Assembly (NCBI GenBank): GCA_004282745.1
Contig: SHMT01000002.1
Span: 124,001 to 188,000 of the forward strand
Source: Candidatus Scalindua sp. SCAELEC01
GTDB taxonomy: Bacteria; Planctomycetota; Brocadiia; Brocadiales; Scalinduaceae
Length of the DNA: 64,000 nucleotides
Direction of reading: 5' to 3'
Positions 10,101-17,963 of this stretch are shown piece by piece. Positions within the stretch are counted from its first letter, which is position 1. Each line of letters starts with the position of its first letter. The position numbers and the translations under genes were made by a program. The notes beneath the pieces were generated by a model that worked only from the letters and a program-made list of their open reading frames with translations, was not told the DNA's origin and searched no databases.

Positions 10101-10640
10101 AGAACTATTACGAACGAAGAACTCATGTCGTATTTAATGTACCCTTCCGTATTTCTCGAATACGCAGAGCACAAGAAGAAGTATGATGATGTCTCTATCA
10201 TTCCTACAGATGTGTTCTTTTATGGCCTGCCTATGCATGAGGAAGTTTTCATTGATATTGAAGAAGGAAAAACCCTGATTCTCAAACTGGTGGCAATCAG
10301 TTCGGCCAATGAGGACGGGAACTGTACGGTATTTTTTGAACTGAACGGGCAACCGCGTGAAGTTGTAATTGCCAACCGTAAAGTTGCGCCTTTAATTACC
10401 AGACGTCCCCGGGTAGAGGAAGGAAATAACAAACATGTTGGCGCTCCCATGCCGGGTATGATAGTCAACGTAAAAGTTGCCGCCGGTGATAAGGTCGTAA
10501 AGAATGATGCGCTTTTGATTATGGAGGCGATGAAGATGGAGGCCACCATTTACGCCGAATGTGATGGAGAAATCAGCCAGATTCTGGTCAAGCCAAGAGA
10601 TTGTGTCGAGACCGGAGATCTGCTTGTGGTGTACAGGTAA
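7191..10640 (+). CDS. pyc: Pyruvate carboxylase (single-chain, biotin-dependent)
   Basis: 1149 residues, the full length of alpha4-type pyruvate carboxylase, which makes oxaloacetate from pyruvate, bicarbonate and ATP. Order of domains: biotin carboxylase (about 1-455; KLLVANRSEIAIRV, the glycine loop HGGGGRGMR, EKYIEKARHIEVQ, ERDCSLQRRHQKVVE, EINPRIQVEHTVTE); carboxyltransferase barrel (about 530-810; LLTDTTFRDAHQSLLATRMR, AIKDMAGLLKP with the carbamylated-Lys region, HLHTHDTSG); a PC tetramerisation region; and a C-terminal biotinyl domain with EAMKMEA near residue 1113, Lys being biotinylated. ATG at 7191 has AAGGA six bases upstream. It is monocistronic. The likely role is anaplerosis or gluconeogenesis in the cytoplasm. 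Confidence 0.96.
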   Translation: MRIRKLKKLLVANRSEIAIRVCRAAHELGIRTVAIYSHEDRFALHRFKADEAYLTGTDKNPVKAYLDIKGIIQIAKDKEVDAIHPGYGFLSENTDFARACENAGITFIGPRPEILTLLGNKTSARQIAEKAQVPILSGNNAPVKSSEEAVAFCSQLGYPVIIKAVHGGGGRGMRVVRIETELISLLNEAQRESMTAFGSDECFIEKYIEKARHIEVQILGDKHHNIVHLYERDCSLQRRHQKVVEIAPAQNLDAGIRQNICDTAVRICKSVNYDNAGTVEFLLDTETGKFYFIEINPRIQVEHTVTEAITGIDLVKRQILISEGYPLHSPEIRIPDQKSIQIRGAALQCRITTEDPANKFIPDYGRIQHYRSAGGMGIRLDAGTAFSGAIVTPFYDSLLVKVTAFGICFEDAVSRMDRALHEFRIRGVKTNIPFLINLVNHKDILEGKCTTIFIDENQNLFCFPRRKDRATLIMHFLGDVLVNGHSLIREIPKSICRRTAPVPPFDHKISRPRGTRDLLLEMGPVKFARYIRDEKRLLLTDTTFRDAHQSLLATRMRTIDMLKVSEVYSRNHPDFFSLEMWGGATFDTAMRFLTECPWDRLRSMRRLAPNILFQMLLRASNGVGYTNYPDNVVKEFIKQAAESGIDVFRVFDSLNWVENMKVAIDAVLETGVLCEAAICYTGDILDPKRTKFNLGYYVKMAKELEELGAHILAIKDMAGLLKPYAAYELVCALKSEINIPIHLHTHDTSGGQIATLIKAAEAGVDIVDAAMGPFSGLTSQPNLNTLVEMLRFHDHSTGMDFKALGLLSDYWEVVREYYTPFESVQKASTAEVYHHEIPGGQFTNLFQQAHSMGLSHRWREITDVYADVNQIFGDIVKVTPSSKVVGDMTLFLVTNNMKAQDILSGDRDISFPTSVVEFFEGRLGQPTGGFPKEVQYKILRGAPAFTERPGSNLPPVNLEEVKEKVEARILRTITNEELMSYLMYPSVFLEYAEHKKKYDDVSIIPTDVFFYGLPMHEEVFIDIEEGKTLILKLVAISSANEDGNCTVFFELNGQPREVVIANRKVAPLITRRPRVEEGNNKHVGAPMPGMIVNVKVAAGDKVVKNDALLIMEAMKMEATIYAECDGEISQILVKPRDCVETGDLLVVYR

Positions 10641-10658
10641 TGCGGTATGTAATGATGA

Positions 10659-10808
10659 TATACTAAAACCGATTGGCTCGATAAATCATTGGTGATAGAA
10701 CCAATCATAATGGGAGACATAATACTGGCTGAAGTGCTTCAGGGCTTCCTGAACGAGAAAGACTTCAAGACTGCAAAGAAGTTACTCCTCGAATTCCCTT
10801 TTATGTAA
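10659..10808 (+). pseudogene. VapC-type PIN toxin fragment
   Basis: The open frame reads TKTDWLDKSL, EPIIMGDIILAEVLQGF, then DFKTAKKLLLEFPFM. This matches the middle of VapC toxins (TDWLDR.LG.EPI..GDLILTEVLQGF......A..LL). The N-terminal DTS motif and the C-terminal acidic residues are missing; the frame stops just before the G-tract array that starts the RAYT element. It begins 18 bases after the pyc stop codon. This is a leftover of a PIN gene, not functional. Confidence 0.65.
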
Positions 10809-10843
10809 AAAAGGGGAAAAAGGGGTCAAAAAAAAAAGAAAAA

Positions 10844-11885
10844 GGGGTCAAGTCCATACTTAGCTACATGCATTCCTTATATTTATGTATTGTTTGGTTA
10901 ACTTTTTATTTGTCTTTAATTTTTCCTTAAAACGATAACATATCGTGCCAACGGTTCTGTAAGTAGGCATTTTATACCTTTTGGCAATTTTCGATAACTG
11001 CAACCCTGATAGTTCTCTTGACAATGATATAGCCATATTACGAGGAATATTCTCCTCTCCTCTCTTGCTTGTGTAAAGGGTTTCATCATTTACCCCAAAA
11101 AGAATACACACTTCTCTATTTACTTTTTCGATTCTACCTTCACATTGGATCTCCTTTTTCTCTTTTATCTCAAGTTCCAAATCGTTATCTGAGTAGAGAA
11201 ACCGCTCCTTTATGTTATTGATAAAACCCTCTTCTCCAAGAATACTACTTTGATTTCGTTTTGAATAAAATTTCTCCAATTCTGAATCTGTTGATTCTTC
11301 AACAAAGTTTTTGTATATTTTAACCGCTTGTTTTCTTTTGTTCGAAAAACATCCAAGTACGGCATCAATATCCAACCAATCTTCTTTGCTCTTTCCCCAT
11401 TCATATACTTGATGGCTACTCCATTCGTAACTACTCAGGGTATCCACCATTTTGGCATTTAGGGGATTGCGATGTATGTACCTGACAACACGAGTCAAGT
11501 ATTCTTCCTCTTGTACTAATATGGCTTTATATCTTCCACGAAAAAGAGGACCATCCTTTTTATGTTGTCTATTATGTCTTTGCGTATATACACCATTTAC
11601 ATGTCTCATGAAACGTCCCAGATTGCCTTCTGGTGTGCATAATAGTAAATGGTAGTGGTTTGGTAGCAAGCAGTATGAGGAGACAAAGACATTAAAGAGT
11701 TTACATGCTTCTTTGACGACGGTTATAAAAAGTTCATAATCAGAATCATGCAAAAATATGGAGTGCTGATTTAACCCTCTGTTCATTGCGTGATACCACG
11801 CACCTGGATATTCTATTCTTAGTGGACGCGCCATGATAAGAGTTTACTTTATTTTTACTATGTAGTCAAGTGTGGACTTGACCCC
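10844..11885 (-). mobile_element. Complete RAYT (Y1 transposase) element with 13-bp inverted ends
   Basis: GGGGTCAAGTCCA at 10844-10856 is repeated inverted at 11873-11885, bracketing the Y1 transposase gene. Two more G-tracts (10813-10816, 10822-10828 as GGGGTCA) lie just outside the left end. Element length is about 1.04 kb. The same GGGGTCA motif occurs at 6922-6978. Confidence 0.7.
10860..11834 (-). CDS. REP-associated tyrosine transposase with DnaA-like C-terminal helix-turn-helix
   Basis: 324 residues. The N-terminal half is a Y1 HUH transposase: MARPLRIEYPGAWYHAMNRG, the HUH motif in LLPNHYHLLL, then the catalytic Tyr region NGVYTQRHNR and GPLFRGRYKA, VRYIHRNPLNAKMV, YEWSSHQVY. Residues about 235-310 resemble the DnaA C-terminal DNA-binding domain (VCILFGV, ARNMA-like IPRNMAISLSRELSGLQLSK, IAKRYKMPTYRTVGTI). 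RAYTs cleave single-stranded REP hairpins. The gene appears intact: the start ATG is at 11832-11834 and the stop lies just inside the left inverted end. Confidence 0.9.
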   Translation of the reverse strand: MARPLRIEYPGAWYHAMNRGLNQHSIFLHDSDYELFITVVKEACKLFNVFVSSYCLLPNHYHLLLCTPEGNLGRFMRHVNGVYTQRHNRQHKKDGPLFRGRYKAILVQEEEYLTRVVRYIHRNPLNAKMVDTLSSYEWSSHQVYEWGKSKEDWLDIDAVLGCFSNKRKQAVKIYKNFVEESTDSELEKFYSKRNQSSILGEEGFINNIKERFLYSDNDLELEIKEKKEIQCEGRIEKVNREVCILFGVNDETLYTSKRGEENIPRNMAISLSRELSGLQLSKIAKRYKMPTYRTVGTICYRFKEKLKTNKKLTKQYINIRNACS

Positions 11886-11944
11886 ATTACCTTATCAACT
11901 CGTTGCACGAGTAATAAAATATATTGTGAGAATCAAGATGAATA

Positions 11945-12745
11945 CTATTTTTCTTTTTTTGCTCTTCTGTTCCTTTTTTTCTTTGCCGTCATTTCAAAGT
12001 CTACTTTCGCTGTTTCTCCAGCCTTTACAGTAATTTTCTTTGTAGTCTGTCCAAGGGATTCCTGCCACGCTTGAACAATATAAGTACCTGGAGGTATATC
12101 TCCAATCTGAAACTTTCCATCTGCGTCCGTCATAGCATAATAGGGATTATCCTGAACTATCAACCATGCAGTCATCCATTTGTGGACATCACACGTAATC
12201 TTAATTGTCTCAGGGTATTTAAATACTTTAGGAAGATTCCCTCCACCAGCTGCACTCTCATTAAATGCAGTATTCCGTATAGACCATGTATGAATATTGT
12301 GCATTATTTCATCACTATTAAGGATATCAACTGTGCTTTTCGGTGGGACTACAGTGACATGAGGGATAAAGATACATCTTTTTTGATCGATAGTAGGGTT
12401 TCCACCTGATCTATCAAACTTTTTTCCTTTTGAAATACCTGCAATGGATATTACTACATTTTTTATCGCCTTGTCGGCAGATACCAATAATACTTCAGAA
12501 TGAACGGAGCTATGACCACAACCCTCTTGATCTTTATCCACTACTAGCATTTTTACTCCTGGAACATCACCAGCAAATGTTACGGTACCAGTTATTGCCC
12601 CTCCATTGGACACCTCACCTTCCTCATATGATGCTACAGTTTCTTTCGTAATATAAAACCCCAAAATTAACAAACCGATAACTATTACTGTAAGATACTT
12701 ATAACGATTAATAAACTCACTCATTTCTAGCTCCTTCAGTTTCAA
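11945..12745 (-). CDS. Exported cupredoxin-like protein with C-terminal carboxypeptidase-regulatory-like domain
   Basis: 266 residues. One N-terminal hydrophobic segment (about 15-32) serves as signal peptide or anchor. Two beta-sandwich parts follow: a cupredoxin-like fold (about 50-200) with NSDEIMHNIHTW and, near the end, TCDVHKWM, then a CarboxypepD_reg-like fold (TDADGKFQIGDIPPGTYIV) and a Lys/Arg-rich tail. His in HNIHT, Cys and His in CDVH and Met in HKWM are candidates for a type-1 copper site with a C-x2-H-x2-M spacing, shorter than in plastocyanin. Such proteins are common in planctomycetes. The second in-frame Met (MSEFINRYKY) is an alternative start. Probable periplasmic or anammoxosome-facing role; the electron-carrier function is inferred only. 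Confidence 0.6.
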   Translation of the reverse strand: MKLKELEMSEFINRYKYLTVIVIGLLILGFYITKETVASYEEGEVSNGGAITGTVTFAGDVPGVKMLVVDKDQEGCGHSSVHSEVLLVSADKAIKNVVISIAGISKGKKFDRSGGNPTIDQKRCIFIPHVTVVPPKSTVDILNSDEIMHNIHTWSIRNTAFNESAAGGGNLPKVFKYPETIKITCDVHKWMTAWLIVQDNPYYAMTDADGKFQIGDIPPGTYIVQAWQESLGQTTKKITVKAGETAKVDFEMTAKKKRNRRAKKEK

Positions 12746-12949
12746 TCAAATTAATGAAATAAAATTATCCTTTTTCAAACTGTGTATCGTTTTTATCTTC
12801 ACTAAACAAAGGCCTTTTTATTAGCGCCCCTCAATCTACCGGTTTCCCATTGACTAATACCAACTGTCTCCTGGCTTTGCAGTCATGGAAAGACCCGTAT
12901 ATCTGGAAGAGGCGGCTTCTCAGGCAGTTGGCAATTCCGGTATCAGGCT

Positions 12950-13768
12950 TTACCAGTCAAGTGGCTGAAAAGATTTATCACAGATACATCTCGTAACAAG
13001 GTAAAGAAGCCAAGTATGCTCATTTGTTTTAAACTCTTTCTTCGAAACCTTTGCCTTTACAAGAGCCATTTCTGAGCCTTTATGGAATTCAACAGACTTT
13101 ACAGACACATAGTTTACATCGACATTAATAAAGCCGCGAGAACCAAAAGATCCGTAAATGTCAACATCCTCAAAATCAAAGGCTTCGACATTTTCTCCCT
13201 TTTTTCTCAAACAGAAAGAAAAAGAACCATAAAAAACCAATGCCTTTGCCTTCTGGAGCATTCCTTCTCTGAAAATCTCGTATCCATACTTCCCATTTTT
13301 TAAATCCAGAACTACTCTATCGCTGTCAAAGAAAACCTTATAAGATGGACATTCCCGATTATGTCTGGACAGGTAAACATTAGAAATCCTCCTTGGAAAT
13401 TCACGATTAGTAAAAACTTCACTTGAAATCAAAAGCTTAATTGTCGATTGAAGATCAAAAACAAACTCATCTTTTTCAATTGATGTATACTTGGAAATGT
13501 AAAAAAGCATAGTATAAAACTGCTCTAGTTTTGACCTGAGAATAGAAACATCAAAAAGCTCCATCAGTTCTTTATCCATTTCCTTATTTTCCTCTTTGAA
13601 CAGCTTCACTCCCTCAGTATCAACAAGCGCATAAACATCATCTAAAACGTGATTTAGACTAAATTCGGTCGACTTTGTAGTCGATTGGTCAGGTTTAGAA
13701 TAAGATGCGAAAACAGGGATGGTGAGCAATAATAACAATAAACTTAACCTAGTGGAATTTTTGATCAT
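12950..13768 (-). CDS. Exported protein of unknown function
   Basis: 272 residues starting MIKNSTRLSLLLLLLTIPVF, a typical signal peptide with probable cleavage after FAS. The mature part has no recognised domain; it alternates charged helices (about 30-110) and beta-rich sequence (about 130-260) and contains four Cys residues (RECPSY, FSFCLR, RCICD). Behind its stop, at 12831-12950, another minus-strand frame reads protein-like (RLFQIYGSFHDCKARRQL) and ends with a stop. This may be the frameshifted true C-terminus or a separate remnant. Confidence 0.5.
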   Translation of the reverse strand: MIKNSTRLSLLLLLLTIPVFASYSKPDQSTTKSTEFSLNHVLDDVYALVDTEGVKLFKEENKEMDKELMELFDVSILRSKLEQFYTMLFYISKYTSIEKDEFVFDLQSTIKLLISSEVFTNREFPRRISNVYLSRHNRECPSYKVFFDSDRVVLDLKNGKYGYEIFREGMLQKAKALVFYGSFSFCLRKKGENVEAFDFEDVDIYGSFGSRGFINVDVNYVSVKSVEFHKGSEMALVKAKVSKKEFKTNEHTWLLYLVTRCICDKSFQPLDW

Positions 13769-14090
13769 TATTATTAACCTTTTTTAAAGAATACATTAAT
13801 TCAGAAAGAAGTAAATCACCAGCTTCCCATAGGTGATTTTCAATTTTTTCAATATCTTGTATCTTTACATCAAAGATTGTAATGGTGAAATAAAGGGGTG
13901 TAGATCAGCCACTAACGACTTTATCGGTTGTCATTTATGAGTCATCATCACCATTTATGGTTTGGCTCCTAGCTTGTATTGTTAACTTGAACCGTTCAAT
14001 GCTAAGGTGGAATGGTTTTTCAAGACTATTTTATATTATTTTTTAGATGTATTACTTAACGAGCAATATGATAAAAAGGTATAACCACCC
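13769..14090. other. Intergenic region with a possible gene remnant
   Basis: No intact gene. A minus-strand frame at about 13785-13905 reads DIEKIENHLWEAGDLLL, which is reminiscent of the N-terminus of type I restriction HsdM subunits (DIEK.LW.A.D.L). It has no start codon and soon loses the similarity, so it is at most a remnant. Confidence 0.3.
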
Positions 14091-14322
14091 AGTGGTTGAA
14101 CGAAAACTGCCCAGATATACCCATTGCAAAATGATTTTTGGAATTTCAGGGCAGAAGCTTGCTTGAAATTTTGATTTTTCGATTGAACAAAACCAGAGGC
14201 TTAGTAATACTAAGTCGAGGATTTTGTGATTGAGAAAAGTCCAAATTTCTTGTGAAATCGGGTTCTGAAAACCGAAAATCAATTTGTAATGGGTATAAGG
14301 TGGGTAGTTTCCGTTCAACCAA
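14091..14322 (-). repeat. Palindrome-ended MITE-like repeat, long variant (copy A)
   Basis: Ends AGTGGTTGAACGAAAACTGC and, inverted, TTGGTTGAACGGAAACTACC. The inner 190 bases (GATTTTTCGATTGAACAAAA, TACTAAGTCGAGGATTTTG) recur almost identically in the left half of the copy at 36392-36697. The element ends two bases short of the stop codon of the NifS-like gene. Confidence 0.85.
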
Positions 14323-14324
14323 CG

Positions 14325-15497
14325 TTATTTGTTGAGGAGGTCTTCATACAACGGCGACATCTCTCTCAACCTCTTAACAATAGGCGGCAGTGTCTCAATA
14401 ACATATTCGATGTGCTCTTCGGAATTATCGATCCCCAGGCTGAAGAGTATTGACCCCTGAGCAACGGCATCATCAACACCCATCGCGCCCAGGACGTGTG
14501 ATGACTTCAGGGACCGTGATGTGCAGGCAGAACCGGACGAAACTGCTATTCCCTTCATATCAAGGAAGAGGAGTATCGATTCACCCTCAATATATTCCAG
14601 GCTCACATTTGCATTGCCAGGCAGACGCTTTTCCGGATGACCGTTTACGTGAAGATGATCAATTCTCTCCGCTAAACTTTCCAGTAACTTATCACGCAGT
14701 GGTTTGATGTGCATTGCCCTCGTCTCCATCTCACGCTTTGCCAGCTCAGCGGCCTTCCCCATTCCTACGATACCGGGTAGGTTTTCTGTCCCGGCACGTC
14801 GACCACCCTCCTGTACCCCTCCCTCGATAAAGGGAACTATCCTTGTCCGCTGCTTCAAGAAAAGAGCGCCTATACCAGGAGGTCCGTAGAACTGGTTGCT
14901 GGCCAGGCTCAAAGCATCAGCCTTCATCGTGTTCACATTTACGGGGATAACGCCTGTCGATGCAACGGCATCCACGTGAAACAAAATTTCGTGCTCCTTA
15001 ACTATTTTGCCAATCTCTTCAATCGGTTCAATTGTTCCCACTTCCGTATTTGCATGCATAATGGAGACCAGGATGGTTTCCGGAGTAATGGCCTTTTTCA
15101 CATCACCTGGATTGATCATACCGTACTTATCAACGGGTATCTGGGTAACGGTAAATCCCATCTTTTCAAGCCTCTTCAATGGGTTAAGAATAGAAAAGTG
15201 TTCAATCTGAGAGGTAACAATATGTTTGCCTTTTTTCTGGTTTGCCATTGCAAGCCCTTTAATGGCAAAATTATTTGCCTCACTCCCGCTCGCTGTAAAG
15301 ATAATCTCATCTGCATTTGCTGATATGAGAGAGGCTACCTTCTCCCGGCAATCTTTCACAACCCTGTTTGTCGTCTGTCCGAAGTGGTGTAAATTTGACG
15401 GGTTTCCATAGCAGTTTTTTATCGTCTCTACCATTGCCTCTATTACTGACGGATGTATAGGCGTACATGAGGCGTGATCAAGATATATTTTCTCCAC
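14325..15497 (-). CDS. NifS/IscS-like aminotransferase-fold protein lacking the PLP lysine
   Basis: 390 residues with the full class V aminotransferase architecture of cysteine desulfurases: IYLDHASCTPIHPSV, NPSNLHHFG, EIIFTASGSEANNFAI, SQIEHFSIL, HANTEVGTIEPI, FHVDAVAS, EGGVQEGGRRAGTENLPGIV and the mobile Cys loop SSGSACTS (about residue 320). The PLP-anchoring Lys (normally SAHKFYGPKG) is replaced: the sequence reads SLASNQFYGPPGIG, with CAG (Gln) at about residue 202. The usual Gln in DAVQ is Ala. Desulfurase activity via a Schiff base is therefore doubtful. It begins five bases after the pcrA stop, so it is likely co-transcribed downstream of pcrA. The repeat at 14091-14322 follows its stop directly. 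Confidence 0.85.
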   Translation of the reverse strand: MEKIYLDHASCTPIHPSVIEAMVETIKNCYGNPSNLHHFGQTTNRVVKDCREKVASLISANADEIIFTASGSEANNFAIKGLAMANQKKGKHIVTSQIEHFSILNPLKRLEKMGFTVTQIPVDKYGMINPGDVKKAITPETILVSIMHANTEVGTIEPIEEIGKIVKEHEILFHVDAVASTGVIPVNVNTMKADALSLASNQFYGPPGIGALFLKQRTRIVPFIEGGVQEGGRRAGTENLPGIVGMGKAAELAKREMETRAMHIKPLRDKLLESLAERIDHLHVNGHPEKRLPGNANVSLEYIEGESILLFLDMKGIAVSSGSACTSRSLKSSHVLGAMGVDDAVAQGSILFSLGIDNSEEHIEYVIETLPPIVKRLREMSPLYEDLLNK

Positions 15498-15502
15498 TGT
15501 CT

Positions 15503-17722
15503 CTACTCCTTTTCTAATTTTGCATATTTTAGGATGAGCTTTTTGGTACCAACTCTGTTAAAGTCGACAAATGCTGCGTCTGATGATGGACTGATCCTGG
15601 TAACTTTCCCACGACCAAATCTTCCGTGTCTCACCATATCACCCGGAAGGAAATTATTGCTCTTTGATGGCGTAAGATCTGGAGTTCCGAACGTTACTGT
15701 CTCTTCTCCTTTACGGATATTCTGAAACCACTTGTCCCGTGAACTCAAAAACTCTCGGTCTCCCTGAGCATCTCCTGCCTGAAAATCATCCAAACCGGAA
15801 CCGTATTGAGTCTTGTCAATAGACTCGGTTAACTCCTCGGGTATTTCACTCAGAAACCTTGAGGGGATTCCGATAGAACGCTGACCAAACTTTGATCTAT
15901 ATCTCGCATGAGTGAGAAACAACTCTCTTTGTGCCCTGGTGATACCGACATAGCACAAACGACGCTCCTCTTCGACATCGTCATCAGAATCCTTTGATTG
16001 AGAATGGGGTAGTAACCCCTCTTCAAAACCTGCCATGAAAACTATGGGAAACTCAAGCCCCTTAGCTGCGTGCAGGGTCATAAGAGTAACGGTCTCTTCA
16101 CTCTCATCCCATTTATCGATGTCCGAAATGAGTGATACCCCTTCCAGGAACCCCTCGAGAGACCCTTCGGTATTTGAGATGTCGTATTCATTTGCAGCAT
16201 TGATCAGCTCTTCAATATTTTCCAGTCTCTCTTTGCTGTCATGATCATAAGCCTGTGTTAAATACTCCCGAAACCCGACCCTGTCGATCACCTGTTTTAC
16301 CAACTCCATTACCGGATAAGTTGGAAATTTGCACAAAGTAGAAATAATGTCACAAAAACCCATTACCGCCCGGGCACTCCTTGTCCGAATCTCCGGGACC
16401 TCCTGAACTCGCAACCCGGCCTGAAGAAGTCTCAAATTATTTGCAAGCGCCCATCCTCGTAACCGTTTTAAGGTTGTTTGCCCGATACCCCTGGGAGGAG
16501 TGTTTACGACCCTCTCAAATGACATATCATCAGTAACATTGGCACAGAGTTTCAGGTAAGAGAGAACATCCTTAATCTCTTTTCTCTTGAAAAATTCCAC
16601 ACTCCCCACAATCGTGTAGGGAATTCCCTTTTGCCTCAGATTCGTTTCCAATACACGGGACTGTGCATTTGTGCGATAGAAGATGGCCATGTCAGAATAC
16701 CGGTCCGAACCCTTTGCAAATTCAGAAATATATGAGGCTATTTCATTTGATTCGACATACTCATCATCACAATGGATAATCTTCACCCTGTTCCCTTCAC
16801 TGTTTTCTGTCCAGAGGGATTTTGGTTTTCTGGAAACATTGTTCTTTATCAACTCTGAAGCAACGCCCAGTATCACTTTGGTAGAGCGATAGTTTTGTTC
16901 CAGATGGATCAGTTTCGCATCCGGATAGTCTTTCTCAAAATTGAGTATATTTTGTATATTGGCACCACGCCACCCATAGATAGATTGGTCCGGATCACCG
17001 GTAGCGCAGATGTTCTTATACCTCTGTGACAAAAGTCTTGTAATCGTATACTGCGCATTATTTGTATCCTGGTATTCGTCTATGAGGATGTACCGAAACT
17101 TCTCTTGATATTTCTCTAATACCTGTGGTTGCTCTTTAAAGAGCTGCGCTACCTTAAACAGGAGATCATCAAAGTCCAGGGCATTATTGGCCTCAAGACT
17201 CTTCTGGTATCCAGCATACACCTTAGCCACAATCGCATTGTAATATCCGGAATTGTATTCTGAAAACTTCTCGGGGGAGAGCAATTCGCTCTTTGCATTG
17301 CTGATAGCGCCGACTATCGAACTCGGGCGCCAATTTGTGGTGTCTAGATTCAACTCATTCATGACGGACTTCACACACCGAACCTGATCACTCGTGTCAT
17401 AGATGGTAAAATGGTTTGAATAGCCTAAGAGTTCAATTTCGCTTCGCAGGATCCGAGCACACATCGTGTGAAACGTTGAAACCCAAACACCTTTCTGGTC
17501 GAGAAATGTATTTAACCGCTCCTTCATCTCATTAGCGGCCTTATTGGTAAACGTTATGGCAAGGATATTGTAAGGGGAAATCCGGTTTTCAATGAGATAC
17601 CCTATTCTCCGTGTAATAACGCGGGTTTTACCGCTCCCGGCCCCGGCAATTACCAGTAAGGGACCATCAATATGGGTAATTGCCTCTTTTTGTGATTCGG
17701 TAACATTGTCTAAGATGTTCAT
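15503..17722 (-). CDS. pcrA: ATP-dependent DNA helicase PcrA/UvrD
   Basis: 739 residues, superfamily 1A helicase that unwinds DNA 3' to 5' in repair and replication. Motifs in order: Q motif LTESQKEAIT-like (VTESQKEAI), Walker A GAGSGKTRVITRRI (about 30), Ia AITFTNKAANEM, II LIDEYQDTN (about 220), III GDPDQSIYGWRGA, IV EQNYRST, V TLHAAKGLEFPIVF, VI EERRLCYVGITRAQ. The C-terminal tail ends in a Tudor-like PcrA domain (GDMVRHGRFGRGKVTRI). Length matches PcrA. Start ATG at 17720-17722. The NifS-like gene follows after five bases. Confidence 0.95.
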   Translation of the reverse strand: MNILDNVTESQKEAITHIDGPLLVIAGAGSGKTRVITRRIGYLIENRISPYNILAITFTNKAANEMKERLNTFLDQKGVWVSTFHTMCARILRSEIELLGYSNHFTIYDTSDQVRCVKSVMNELNLDTTNWRPSSIVGAISNAKSELLSPEKFSEYNSGYYNAIVAKVYAGYQKSLEANNALDFDDLLFKVAQLFKEQPQVLEKYQEKFRYILIDEYQDTNNAQYTITRLLSQRYKNICATGDPDQSIYGWRGANIQNILNFEKDYPDAKLIHLEQNYRSTKVILGVASELIKNNVSRKPKSLWTENSEGNRVKIIHCDDEYVESNEIASYISEFAKGSDRYSDMAIFYRTNAQSRVLETNLRQKGIPYTIVGSVEFFKRKEIKDVLSYLKLCANVTDDMSFERVVNTPPRGIGQTTLKRLRGWALANNLRLLQAGLRVQEVPEIRTRSARAVMGFCDIISTLCKFPTYPVMELVKQVIDRVGFREYLTQAYDHDSKERLENIEELINAANEYDISNTEGSLEGFLEGVSLISDIDKWDESEETVTLMTLHAAKGLEFPIVFMAGFEEGLLPHSQSKDSDDDVEEERRLCYVGITRAQRELFLTHARYRSKFGQRSIGIPSRFLSEIPEELTESIDKTQYGSGLDDFQAGDAQGDREFLSSRDKWFQNIRKGEETVTFGTPDLTPSKSNNFLPGDMVRHGRFGRGKVTRISPSSDAAFVDFNRVGTKKLILKYAKLEKE

Positions 17723-17963
17723 GATTTTTGGATTAACTCACTTTGTTTGCTAATTGGTCACCATCGATTAAGACTCTCATATTTTCAATATTTCCTAATA
17801 TCTTGAAGAACATATATTTATTACTATTCTGTAAGATTTCGTACCGTTTGGAGATAATTTGTCAACATTTTTCCATTGGTTTAAATAATGTTAACGGTAA
17901 GTTCAGCGTTACACAGTCGGGCTGGTAGCGCATTGTAGTACTCTGCGCCATCAAGGCCTATCC

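Noticed and set aside
14052-14318. Minus-strand 88-codon frame
   Set aside because: It lies within the repeat copy A and has no counterpart in copies B, C or E.
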